Assembly (NCBI RefSeq): GCF_963678635.1 | Contig: NC_087069.1 | Location: 54,728,928-54,792,927 of the forward strand | Origin: Symsagittifera roscoffensis | Taxonomy: Eukaryota; Xenacoelomorpha; Acoela; Convolutidae | Length of the DNA stretch: 64,000 nucleotides | Direction of reading: 5' to 3' | Shown here: one piece after another, positions 54,342 to 64,000 of the stretch | Numbering within the stretch: the first letter of the stretch is position 1 | Layout: every line of letters starts with the position of its first letter | The notes under the pieces: model-generated | The model's database searches: none | Seen by the model: the letters and a program-made list of their open reading frames with translations, nothing else | What the model was told of the DNA's origin: nothing | Translations under genes and position numbers: made by a program

Positions 54342-55020
54342 ATGGCATCGACGCCGACAACTCAATCCCGTGGGCGCATCGGATCCCAGCGACCAACATC
54401 CTGCTTCTGTGGAAATCCAGACGAGCATGGTTTCATGGTTGGCTGCGATGCCTGCGACTCCTGGTTTCACGGCGAATGTGGACGCAGCGGACAATCTCAC
54501 GTTTTTTCGATGCGGATCATGTGAAGCAGCGGATGTACCCGTCAGACGTTGTAAAGTATGCAAGGTGAATGTCCAACTCACTCAAGCTGGACTGGTACGA
54601 TTGTACAAAGTCAACGGGAGCAAATGCAATAACCATGGTACCTCAGAGTACGACGTAGTAAGTTCTGTCAACGAACCACAGTGCATAAAACTTTTGCGTG
54701 CTTTTTGTTCTGATAGACTTGACTGCCTCATGCGTGTTCCTAAAGCCTCACGGAACAACTTAGCCCGTGCTTTTATTACTGTTTTTGACAAAATGTGTTC
54801 ACAGCCGGATCTTTTGTCCCATTGGTGCAGTTTATTTACTCTTATTGGTAAATGCCTATCAGTAACCAAGAAGGATAATAATAACAGTCAGTCACTAGCT
54901 TCCAAGGTCAATGAGCGGATTCGTGCTTTCCAGTCTGGTGCAGAAGCCCCAGTCACCCGCGACCAAAAGAAAGCGAGGAAACCTAAGCCTTCTCCAGGCA
55001 GTCTCCCTCTGAAGAGCTGA
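54342..55020 (+). pseudogene. PHD-finger and linker of the non-LTR element (frameshifted)
   Basis: From the ATG at 54,342 the frame encodes SCFCGNPDEHGFMVGCDACD then SWFHGEC. After a frameshift in a T-run near 54,500 the frame of 54,256-55,020 continues with FFRCGSCE. Together the ligands follow the C4HC3 order of a PHD finger, which reads histone H3 tails. The rest is a linker with CMKL-type helices (CSQPDLLSHWCSLFTLIGKC). The frame ends at a stop at 55,020 while the homologous text continues in another frame (EELSKRVSVKIEASDI). A PHD finger in a retroelement suggests chromatin-guided integration. Confidence 0.65.
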
Positions 55021-55639
55021 GCAAGCGCGTCTCTGTCAAGATAGAAGCCTCCGACATCAAAGGCGCCATTCTTGTTGCCTCCTCAGATGAAGAAATTGTG
55101 GATCCTGGTGACCCTGCTGTTGTGGAAGAGCTGAGGAAAAAACATCCCCCGCATTCCAATGCTGTCTCTTCCATCCAGTCTCTTCTTCAGAGTATCCGGT
55201 TGTTTGCCGCGTCTCCAGTGTCTCCGAAGCCATTCAGTCTTTTTCTTCTGGTTCTGCTGCTGGGCCTGATCGAGTGACTCCGCAGATTCTTAAAGACCTG
55301 ATCAGTCAACGTGGAGAAGCCTCACAGCCCTTCTTGAGTAGTCTCACGTCTTTTATCAACATGGTTCTGGCAGGAAAAGTCCCGGTTCTCATTCGCCCGT
55401 TTGTGTTTGGAGCTAATCTGTTCGCCCTGAGCAAGAAGACTGGAGGAGTTCGTCTCATTGCTGTGGGAAACGTCTTCCGCAGATTGGCCTCCAAATATGG
55501 TGGACGCGCCTACTCAACTGCTAAAAAAGAGTTATACGGCGCCCGTCAACTAGTCTATGGCACGCCTCGAGGAGCAGAGGCTGCAGTCCACGCCACGCGA
55601 ATGTACATACATGAAAATATTGAAAGTAGCGGCAAGGTC
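55021..55639 (+). pseudogene. Reverse transcriptase N-terminal part of the non-LTR element
   Basis: Across two frames the text reads a linker with SSDEEIVDPGDPAVVEELRK, then SGSAAGPDRVTPQILKDLIS (RT motif 0/1 region, frameshifted just before 55,270), and then a 122-codon open stretch from 55,274 with NLFALSKKTGGVRLIAVGNV and ARQLVYGTPRGAEAAVHATR. It ends at ENIESSGKV, directly against the solo LTR at 55,640. Confidence 0.75.
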
Positions 55640-56524
55640 TGTGCCATTCGGTCATATTCGGAAGTTTGACCTTGAGAGACACGACAACACTTGATTTTGG
55701 AGTAAAATTTAATTTTTCGAAATTTCGAATTGAGCCGGTCATGCTCAATTTTTTCGCGAAAACTAAAAATAACAAGAAAAATCAGAACAACCGAGTTACA
55801 ATTGCGGGAAAGTTGTCAGATAAAAACAGTGGGAAATTGTTATTTGCAATTTCCATCATAGATAACAAGAGTAGAGCTGTCCTACCTGAGATAGAAGACA
55901 GAGTATTCCCGAGAGAACAACTATTCGAACTGGACCAGAGTGAACCTTCGATGGAAAGGTGGACAGCTTGAGTGTCCCAATGGTTCATATAAAACTCCAA
56001 ATTCTAGAGTCAAAACTTGCTTCTGTTATCAAAACTGATTAGTGTTGAACTTATCTAGTTATCTTACTGAATTCTAGTGTTGCTCATCCATTAAATTACT
56101 CCCTGTGCTTGAGTGCATCAACATGTGAGTCCCTAATTCAATTTGCTTGAGCGTATTTTTTGATTGTTATGTTGAGATAAGGCGAGTTTTAGGTTGATCC
56201 ATCTGAAATGGATCAAAGTTCCACTGTCTAATAAAAAGTAACATAACGGATTGTTCCGACCCGGTTCTTAACGGCATTCGTGTATTATGGGTATCTAGAG
56301 ACCTAAGTTTGGGGACGTTCTTATTTATAGAGTGAAGGGGGATATTTTGGCAGTAGCCTTTAAGCTGTAACGGGTCGTAGTCTCATGTCACAAGCGAACC
56401 GAATTGGCTCCGACCGTTTTGAGGTAGAAAAACACAAGAGATAGTGTCCCTGACTCTTGAGCCAATGGTTATAGGGCCTATCTTTCTTAAGCCTCATATG
56501 TGACCGCAGTAGACGAATGTTACA
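55640..56524 (+). repeat. Solo LTR of the giant element family
   Basis: This is 885 bp, TGTGCCATTCGGTC to GTTACA, a complete plus-orientation LTR with no internal sequence. It interrupts the RT coding sequence exactly before motif A. GTC stands on both sides (…AAGGTC | LTR | GTCATTCTC…), a possible 3-base target duplication. One TTCTAGAG motif is at 56,002. The simplest origin is insertion of a full element followed by LTR-LTR recombination. Confidence 0.88.
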
Positions 56525-57119
56525 GTCATTCTCAAAAGCGATTTCAAGAACGCGTTCAATTCCATCTAACAAGTTTCTATCTCTGATTCACGAGCGTTAT
56601 CCAGGTCTTTATCCTTATACGCACGCAGCTTATCACTCCGCATCACATCTTTTCATCGATGATTCCGCTTTGTCTTCAGACAAAGGTGGTCAGCAAGGCG
56701 ACTCTGAGGCACCGCCAATTTTCTGTGATACTGTGCACGAAATCACCAACAAAATAGAATCAGAGTTGAACCTGTTGTATCTAGACGATGGTAACTTAGG
56801 CGGAGATTATGCCATCATCCTGCGCGACTTCCGCATGATCATCTCCGAAAGTTCCAAGTTAGGTCTCGAGGTCCGTCCCGACAAGTGCGAGCTGTATTTT
56901 TTAGGCAACTCATCGGAGACACAAAAGTCACTCATCTTGTCAGAGTTCAACAAGATCTCCCCGTTGATAGAAACTCCGGGCATCGACAACTTGATAATCC
57001 TGAGGGCTCCTATAGGGAATCTTGCCATCTCCAATGCTCTCAGTGACAAGATAGTTGATCTGGAGCGCATGTGTTTGCGTCTGAAAACATCGAGGCTCAT
57101 CGTGCTTTCTTTCTTTTGA
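56525..57119 (+). pseudogene. Reverse transcriptase catalytic part of the non-LTR element
   Basis: Directly after the LTR the frame reads VILKSDFKNAFNSI (motif A, catalytic Asp). A 1-base shift near 56,565 then moves to the frame of 56,517-57,119, which has SSDKGGQQGDSEAPPIF (motif B) and LLYLDDGNLGGDYAI (motif C, YLDD), followed by GLEVRPDKCELYFLGNSS (thumb side). It overlaps the next open frame by about 50 bases with another frameshift. Confidence 0.8.
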
Positions 57120-58137
57120 AGAGTTCGTTTTCTATCCCGAAGTTGTTATATATCCTTCGCTCCTCTCCGTGTTTCAACAAACCTGAACTCTTAGCTAAAT
57201 ACGACGACATCCTCTATTCCAGCCTCGAGAGCATCTGCAACATGAGACTTGATACTGACGCCCGCAAGCAAGCGTCCCTTCCCGCAGCTTTAGGTGGTCT
57301 CGGATTAGGATCTGCGTCTGTTCTAGCCGTATGCGAGTATCTCTCGTCTGTTGGCAGTTCTTCACGTCTTTGTTCCGAAATCCTCAATAAGCTTTTATCA
57401 GACCTTTTGTATGAAGGAGCCTTGTCACAATGGTATGAGCTCTCTGGCTCCACCACTATCCCCGAGAACAACTTTCAGAAGTCTTGGTCTGACCCCGTAT
57501 ACAGAACCCGGCTTAATAATCTGATCGCCCACGCACCTGACGATAAATCTCGCATTCGCCTTAAGTCTTTCGAGGGTAAGCTACAGTCTGCTTGGCTCAC
57601 CGCCCTGCTGTCAAGTTCTTTGGGCCTCAAGCTTTCCAATATCCATCTCAGAATATCTCTCGCTCTTCGTCTTGCTATTCCCATATGTGAGCCTCACGTC
57701 TGCCGTTGTGGTGAGCACGTCGACACTTTTGGAGGGTAGGGTCTTTCGTGCAGGAGAAGCGCCGGCAGGCTTCAGCGCCACTCATTGATTAACGATGTAG
57801 TGAAGCGAGTTTTAGGATCGAGCAACCTTCCTTCAGTTCTCGAGCCTCCTGGTCTGTCCACAGCAGACCAGAAACGTCCAGATGGACTCACGTTGGTGCC
57901 TTGGGAGAGAAGTCAGTCACTCAAATGGGATGCCACTGTTGTCGACGCCCTGGCACCACGCCGTCTGTCCTCTGGAACTGCAATTCTCTGCTGCCTCTGA
58001 AGCCGAAACCGTAAAACCTCGAAATACGCTGACTTAATAAGTCGAGGATACTTTTTCGCCCCAGTTGCTTTCGAGATCCAAGGCGGATGCGGTCCACAAA
58101 CGCTAAAATTTCTCAATGAGCCAGTTTACCCTTAAAT
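57071..58137 (+). pseudogene. C-terminal zinc-knuckle and putative endonuclease of the non-LTR element
   Basis: The frame 57,071-57,739 is a helical RT-connection region (ASLPAALGGLGLGSASVLAV) ending in HVCRCGEHVDTFGG. After a frameshift the text continues with [10 protein letters not shown]-type sequence and then, at 57,785-58,000, [32 protein letters not shown] and [19 protein letters not shown]-x-C…HGLSC is zinc-binding in this family, and RPDG…WDxTVVD fits a PD-(D/E)XK restriction-like endonuclease, the nicking enzyme. A last shifted piece has YFFAPVAFEIQGGCGPQTLK before the stop near 58,134. Confidence 0.65.
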
Positions 58138-58956
58138 ATCTGTTTATATTTTGTACATAAACTCACATTATGTACATACCTTGCTTTCTGTTCATTTCAA
58201 TATCGTCTATGTTGTCCATATCCGGCCTTCTTCTAGTGGTTTTTAAGGTGCGTGATACTACCATGATGATTTGATGTTTTTTTTATTCCTGTAAATAATT
58301 ATATGTGCAATTTGTACATAGTTCCATTGGAATATGTTGGCATTTGAGGATTAATGAAAAAAACTAAATTTTATTCAGGGCATGGCCAGGAAGCTAAAAG
58401 TTAGTTTTTATCAGTTCTAGTTCAGGTCTCGAGACCCCTCCGAATTCTGGAGTCCAGGGAAAAAACGCTCATATTTCATCTCCGGAAGGCTGGACGCTGT
58501 CCCAACACCTTTCTCCGTTGGGGTGATCATATTTTTTTATTAGGGTAATCAGAAGGTCAAAAGTATCATAGTAACCGAGGTTACAGTCAGGAGTACCTTC
58601 ATCACGTATTCCAGTCAAAATCCTTGGAGTTTTCTAGATATGGAAGTGATAAAGATAAAAGAAGATGACACGTTTTTAATTCCTTTTCAATTAAAGTCGA
58701 TACGGGTTACGTTTCTTCAATAAGAGCACGCAACTCGACACGAGAAAATATACTATACAAGTGTTACAAATAAAAAATTTCGTCGAAAGTTGTTTTGTCA
58801 TTTACTGTTCCGAGAACGCAAGCGGCGTTCGCAATTTGTATTACCAGGGAGATTCACTGTTTTAAAAAGCTGCCTGCTCAGGGTTCCTCAGTGCATTTGC
58901 TTAGGTTTTTACAAAGCTTGCTCAAAAAAATAATTTCTGTGCTGACCGGCCGCGCC
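58138..58956. other. Unassigned interval between two non-LTR fragments
   Basis: About 0.8 kb is AT-rich. The left part (to about 58,340, with GTACATAAACTCAC and TTGTACATAGTTCC) may be the 3' untranslated region of the element before it. I see no gene, RNA gene or clear repeat in the rest. Confidence 0.4.
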
Positions 58957-59690
58957 CTAAATTTCAAAAGCTAGCGGTTGAAAAAGATATCCATCATCTA
59001 CAAGATCTTTATACTTGTCTTTTTTTCGCTTTTCCGCTTGAGCGGCAGCCGTACCAGGGTTACAAACAGGCCCGGCATTAATCCTACAAGGAGCTAAGTA
59101 TTCTACAACCGTTACATCCCACAAGAGCTGCTTACCAACAGCCCATGGAACGAGCGTCAAACAGTCTGGTCGCTTCTGATCGGTCCTGTAGAGGTGTCGT
59201 GGTTCTAAAACAGACGGAATGTGAGTAGAAGATCAATTCTGCTTTATACTGGCATTCAAGTTTGAATGCCTAGAGAATCTCCCTGCACTTTTGAGACATG
59301 AAAAACCATACCAACCATCCTCGGTAACGTCTTTTTCGCACACGCATTTATGCCGCTCGCATATTTTTGAGCCTAATCGAAATCCCATCGCTATTCTGAG
59401 TTGTTGGTTTGACAAATTTAACCTTTAACTTTTGCACGGGAGGACTATCAACCATTGGGAGCCAAATCTATCTTGGAACGCGTTGAATCTTTTTACGTCC
59501 GTTGGTTCGAGTCGTAAATACAAGTCTGCAATTTCGTTGTAAAAATTTGGCTCCGTCCATTTTTTTTGGATCACTTTCCGGAGCCAATTCAGTTTTTCCA
59601 AGTGCAAACCACCGTTTAAGCGCATCATCATAGGTTCCATCCACATGCTCCTAACCAAAGATTTTGCTCAAGGCATCTTTCGCTCCTACT
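58957..59690 (-). pseudogene. Fragment of a related non-LTR element, C-terminal end
   Basis: Three minus-strand pieces give the C-terminal third of the same protein family: 59,425-59,658 (LRLEPTDVKRFNAFQDRFGS), 59,233-59,415 (HKCVCEKDVTEDGWYGFSCL, the zinc-knuckle-like motif) and 58,957-59,160 (MTLVPWAVGKQLLWDVTVVE, the endonuclease end). The sequence is clearly diverged from the copy at 57-58 kb. Its 5' side runs into the LTR of element C at 59,752. Confidence 0.7.
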
Positions 59691-59751
59691 GATGAGGCTA
59701 AGAAAGCGGGTAAAGCGAGTAGACGAGCGAGGAAACGCCAAAGCCACCTTT

Positions 59752-60658
59752 TGTGCCAGTCGGTCATATTTGGAACTTTGACCTTGAGCAGTTTGGAGAG
59801 AAACATGATTTTGGGTTCAAATTAAATTTTTCAAATTTTCGAATTGCACATGTCATGCCCAACTCTCTCGCGACAACTTATATTAACGAAAATATTAGAA
59901 ATAGAATCAGAACGATCGAATAACAATTGCGGGAAAATGGCATATAAAAGCAGCGGGAAATTGCTATTCGCAATTTCCGAGATCCTAGTAAAACACGAGA
60001 GTGGAGCTGTCTTATCTTGATATAGGAGACAGAATAATCACGAGAGTGAATCGAAATCCAACTGAACCAGAGTGAATCTTCAATGGAAGGATGGACAACT
60101 GGGTCCAATGGTTCAGAGCCCAAAACTATACTCTCAAGGAAAAAACTCATTTCCTTTGATTGGGACTCATTGATAGCAAACTGCTCAAGTTATATCCAAT
60201 TATATTTATGCTAGAGTTACAAGTTAATTTAATTACTCCAATCCTCAAGTTTGCTGATATGTGAGTACTCAATTTAAATTTTCCGAGTGTTCTTTATGAT
60301 TGTTATGTTGAGATAAGGTGAGATTTAGGTTGACCCATCTGAAATGGATCAAAGATCCTCTGTCTAATAAAAAAGTAACCTTACGGACTGTTCCGACCCT
60401 GTTTGTAACGGCGTTCGCGTATTTTGGGTAATTTGAGACCTAAGTATGGGGACGTTCTTATTTTCTAGAGTGGGGGTATTTTGGTAGTGGCCTTTAAGCT
60501 GTAACGGGTTTTAGTCTCGTGTCGCAAGTGAACCGAATTGGCTCCGACCGTTTTGAGGTAGAAAAACACAAGAGATAGTGTCCCTGACTCTTGAGCCAAT
60601 GGTTATAGGGCCTATTTCTCTTAAGCCTCATATGTGACCGAAGTAGGCGACTGTTACA
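59752..60658 (+). repeat. 5' LTR of element C
   Basis: The LTR is 907 bp, TGTGCCAGTCGGTC to GTTACA. It has TTCTAGAG at 60,463 and the conserved 3' third (ACCTAAGTATGGGGACGTTC, CTTTAAGCTGTAACGGG) shared by all copies. It inserted next to or inside the minus-strand non-LTR fragment. Confidence 0.87.
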
Positions 60659-61165
60659 TAGTGTTTTTATGGCGCTCCTGGGTGTTTTTACGACATCATG
60701 ACTACGGAGTCGAACCCACTCGCCACAGCTCCGGGCTACATGCCATTCTAGAGTACCGGTGGTACGGTTCAGCCGGAACGTGTAAGCCTTCCGGCCGTAC
60801 CGTGATAGCTTTTTAAGAAAACTCGAGAAAACTTTCTGGTACGCTCTCGGAAAGAGGCTTAGCTTACCGATTAAGGGGGGGGGGGGGTAACTAGGGGGAC
60901 AAAAAACACGAGCAAAAAGACAAAAAGCAAAACAAAAAACCAAAAAAGACTAGAAAAAGGAACAAAAACCATAAAACGAAAAAAGACAGTGACTTTGAAA
61001 CCAGATTAGTTGGATCAGACCTTTATATCAATTAAATAGTATACCCATACTGTTTTATAAGACCGATCGTTTCGATCAATCTAGCAATCTAATCCTGCAA
61101 CCTCTATAAGGAGTCCGAGTGTGGGCGTTGTTAAGGGTTTTCAGATAGCCTGCAATTTAGGTGAA

Positions 61166-61380
61166 CAACTAGGAGACTTGACTGGGGGAGGTGACCAGCC
61201 GAGTGGGAAATTGGTTCACAAGGATTGAGCTGAACCACTAGGAGACTTGACTGGGAGAGGTGACCAGCCGAGTGGGAAAGTGGTCCACATGGATTTGGCT
61301 GAACCACTAGGAGACTTGTCTGGAACAGGTTACCAGTCAAGTGGGGAGGTGGTGCTGGTGACAAGTGCACGTACACGTCA
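61166..61380 (+). repeat. 69-70-bp triple repeat in element C leader
   Basis: Three units with GGTGACCAGCCGAGTGGGAA and CTAGGAGACTTGACTGG, in reverse orientation to those at 30,137 and 52,251. The third unit is degenerate. Confidence 0.85.
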
Positions 61381-62135
61381 AGGAGGCAACCAGCACGGAA
61401 CCAGAACAACAAGAGGAGGACGCGCAGGGGTGTTCTCAAGTTGGTCAAAACGGGTATCGTTAAAATCCACATTACATTATAGGAGATAAGTGTAAAATTG
61501 GATAAGCAGAACCCCCCAGTTTTGAGGAACGTTTTTGCACAAGCAGGCCTGGAAACAGGTTCTACGGTTTTCTCTCGAGAGGATTAGCACCCGGCGCTTA
61601 AGGTAATTTTCGGCTTAAGAGGGGGGCTAAAGAGCGGGGAGGTTAGAAGGGGGGCTGGTTAGCTTAGAGATTGGAGGTTGTAAATTGTAAAAAGGGAGGA
61701 CACATTAGAGTAACTAATTGATCGACATCGTCGATTTAGTTACATTAGAGTTTTGCACGCGTCAATTATAAGAAGCGGATATCCAAATATAAGATCGAAT
61801 TAAGGTAGGTACCCTGGTCGGATCGGGTTGGGGAAACGGAAGTAGACAGTTTTTGTGATACCCCATAAGATCGCTAGCAGGGGGGAGGAAAACGCATGGC
61901 AATCAGCTACCAGACGTTTTTTCGGCTAAAGGTTGACATCTGTCACCTTTGATTTTTAGGTGGGTCCATCTCTCTGTTTTTATGATTTTTCCTGTTTATA
62001 TTTTTACGTTTTGGTAAGAATTTTTGTTGGTTTTTGAACGGACAGGTGATCACAAGATACCTACGAACAAAATGGGTTTCATACAACGAAGAGGAGGAAG
62101 TCCTACTATCCAGACACTTGGTGGCAAATTTTTGG

Positions 62136-62830
62136 GACAGTACAAGAGAAGTCTTGGGACAGTGCAGTCTTGGGACAGTCTTGGGACGACGGTGCAGTCT
62201 TGGGACAGTACAGTCTTGGGACGGTCTTGGGACAGTGCGGTCTTGGGACAGTACAGTCTTGGGACAGTGGTCTTGGGACAGTAGTCTTGGGACGGTACAA
62301 GTTTGGGACAGTGGTCTTTGGACAGTGCAGTCTTGGGACAGTAGTCTTGGGACAGTGGTCTTGGGACAGCAGTCTTGGGACAGTGGTCTTGGGACAGGAG
62401 TCTTGGGACAGTGTTCTTGGGGCAGTGGTCTTGGGACAGTAGTCTTGGGACAGTAGTCTTGGGACAGTGGTCTTGGGACAGTAGTCTTGGGACAGTGGTC
62501 TTGGGACAGTACATTCTTGGGACAGTGGTCTTGGGACAGAGCAGTCTTGGGACAGTAGTCTTGGGACAGTGGTTTGGGACGGTGGTCTTGGGACAGTGCA
62601 GTCGTGGGAAGGTACAATCCTGGGATAGTAGTCTTGGGACAGTGCAGTCTTGGGATAGTACAGTTTTGGGATAGTGGTCATGGGACAGTACGTTCTTGGG
62701 ACAGTACAGTCTTGGGACAAAAGCAGAAGGTACTGGGACAGCACCGAGTAGTCTTGTGACAGTAGAAAGAAAGCTTGGGACAGTATATAGAAGAGTTGGG
62801 ACAATACCGGGAGGTCTTGGGACAGTACAA
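62136..62830 (+). repeat. 14-bp minisatellite in element C leader
   Basis: About 40 units of AGTCTTGGGACAGT with insertions of 3 bases (GCAGTC) in some units, the reverse complement of the arrays in A and B. Long open frames on both strands are by-products. Confidence 0.95.
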
Positions 62831-63108
62831 AAGAGTGGTGTGACTGAAAGGTCCGAAGGCAGGTCGAAATAACTAATCGCTAAATTAAAAGCGATAGGAC
62901 TTGTCGGAACGTTAAATCGCGATAGATCCGATTCGGTTGGGATCACGAATTAGTAAACTTTGATAGATCATAGAAGGGAATAAGAACGTTGTTTTTTATT
63001 TATTATAATATTTTTTTTCTTTTTTTTCTTCTCTCAGAGATTTTATCCTTAGAATAGAATTTTGTAAATAGTAATATTGTAAATAGAGATAATTGTAAAT
63101 AGTAGTTA

Positions 63109-64000
63109 TGAGACGGAGTAGGGTACCGATAGCTGAAAAAAGAACTATGGGGTCAAAGACAAAACATAACTCAACGCAGCGAAAAGTGATAAGGGTTGGC
63201 CCAATAATACTAAGCAAGAACTTTTCAGTGAGCATGGTTCAAAAGAAGTTCAAAAGAAAATAAGGGCGCTGAAGAGAAACAAACGGAACCCACCACTGAA
63301 ATTGACACTGAACGAGACCCCAGACCAGAGTGTGGATGAGGTGGAGAAGAAGACAACGGAATCGACACCGATGCCGAATGCAGAGGAACAAAACAAAAGA
63401 CGATGGAATTCTCACCGAGAGACACAGTGGAGGTCACGACGGGCAACACGTCGGAAACAGTAAAAGACGAGTCTCAAGTAAAAAGAACGTCAATCACAGA
63501 GAGAATAGCGATGATGGTTTGGATGAAGTCGAGTGACGCAATGGCGGAAGAACCGAAAGCCGAGAAAGGCAAACCATTTGGAACAGTTTCCACGATAACA
63601 GCAGAGGCCAACCAAGATGATGACCAGATTAAACAGGGGACAGCAACCAGCAAGCGAGCAACACCTAACCATGAAACAACAACTCCTCTTGAACTGAGCG
63701 ATTTGATGGCAAAGCTAGATCAGATCGGCAAGAAACTGAAGGACAGCGAGGAGGTTAGAGAGGCAATAAAGAAACAATTAAGATACAACAAGCACGAGTA
63801 CCTGGACAACTATTTCAATGTGGCGAGGGCGACCGAGAAAAAGCTTCAGCAGATGTCAAACAAGGTGGAGGTCACTGACGAAGATTGAGATAAGAACGTC
63901 AAAAATGACATGCAAGAAATGAAGAAACGGTACGACGCTGTGAACAGCCAGTTGGGGAGTCTGGAAACCAGAATGAACACAATGAGAAGGGACCAGGCTG
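63109..64000 (+). pseudogene. Element C Gag, N-terminal part (frameshifted, cut by window end)
   Basis: ATG at 63,109 gives MRRSRVPIAEK, matching the A and B start, but the frame stops within about 50 codons. Homology continues in the frame 63,403-63,888: FSPRDTVEVTTGNTSETVKD, then the coiled coil LSDLMAKLDQIGKKLKDSEE and YNKHEYLDNYFNVARATEKK. A stop at 63,886 is followed in the same frame by DKNVKNDMQEMKKRYDAVNS. In C the acidic N-terminus and the coiled coil are in one frame, supporting a single ancestral Gag. Confidence 0.75.

Larger units (their letters stand above)
54342..58137 (+). mobile_element. PHD-finger non-LTR retroelement, decayed and split by a solo LTR
   Basis: One element reads, on the plus strand, PHD finger, linker, reverse transcriptase, zinc-knuckle-like motif and a putative restriction-like endonuclease. 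It has several frameshifts, and 885 bp of LTR sit in the middle. The family, with PHD finger, a YLDDGNLGG type catalytic centre and a C-terminal RPDG…WD…VD motif, is one I associate with aquatic invertebrate genomes. No poly-A tail or target-site duplication was identified. Confidence 0.75.
60659..63108 (+). other. Element C 5' leader
   Basis: It holds the primer-site candidate TGGCGCTCCTGG at 60,670-60,681 (11 bases after the LTR), a run of 13 G at 60,875-60,887, the 69-70-bp triple repeat, GCGCTTAAGGTAATTTT-type conserved sequence near 61,595 and the 14-bp minisatellite. No supported gene. Confidence 0.75.
59752..64000 (+). mobile_element. Element C: third giant LTR element, plus strand, runs off the window
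   Basis: The LTR (59,752-60,658), leader and start of gag are in the same order as in A and B but in opposite orientation. It is more diverged from A and B than they are from each other, with extra G runs and gag frameshifts. The remainder lies beyond the window. Confidence 0.88.

Overview
The window is nuclear DNA from an animal, most likely an aquatic invertebrate; nothing in it fixes the phylum. The support is two spliced exons of a tubulin tyrosine ligase-like (TTLL) gene in AT-rich intron-like DNA, a long exon-derived satellite, several retroelements, and no prokaryote-type gene packing. The only host-gene sequence I can support is the TTLL fragment at 6,013-6,894. Almost everything right of 14.5 kb is retrotransposon.

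Layout. 1-6,012: AT-rich DNA with a TA/TG microsatellite and many copies of a short ATCATACAATT-type palindromic repeat. 6,013-6,894: two TTLL exons around a probable GC-AG intron. 6,825-14,234: about 92 copies of an 80-bp satellite whose unit is the 3' end of the second TTLL exon plus the first bases of its intron. 14,235-14,434: a 200-N gap. 14,513-31,696: element B, minus strand, its 3' end lost at the gap. 31,697-53,788: element A, same family, minus strand, its 3' LTR cut after 132 bp by B. 54.3-58.1 kb: a decayed PHD-finger non-LTR reverse transcriptase element, plus strand, split by a solo LTR of the same giant family at 55,640-56,524. 58.96-59.75 kb: a minus-strand fragment of a related non-LTR element. 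59,752-64,000: element C, the same giant family on the plus strand, running off the window in gag.

The notable object is the giant LTR element. It is about 22 kb from LTR to LTR and is a Ty3/Gypsy type by its order protease-RT-RNase H-integrase with a GPF module. Its Pol reading frame continues past integrase into a macrodomain that resembles TARG1/OARD1. A conserved non-coding spacer of about 0.47 kb follows. Next comes a second cassette of five overlapping reading frames not found in ordinary Ty3 elements: a coiled-coil protein ending in an SGNH (GDSL-type) hydrolase with all four catalytic blocks, a roughly 1,100-codon protein that starts with a second, degenerate SGNH-like domain, and three unrecognised proteins. 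At each of the four junctions in A the downstream frame is +1 relative to the upstream one. The leader between the 5' LTR and gag carries a 70-bp triple repeat and about 40 copies of a 14-bp repeat in all three copies.

Copies A and B are both inactive, with frameshifts and stops. Outside one stretch they differ by about 5-15% by eye. Inside about 22.6-24.1 kb / 44.6-46.0 kb they differ by only about 0.8% and share two stop codons, which points to gene conversion. All counts and divergences were made by eye.
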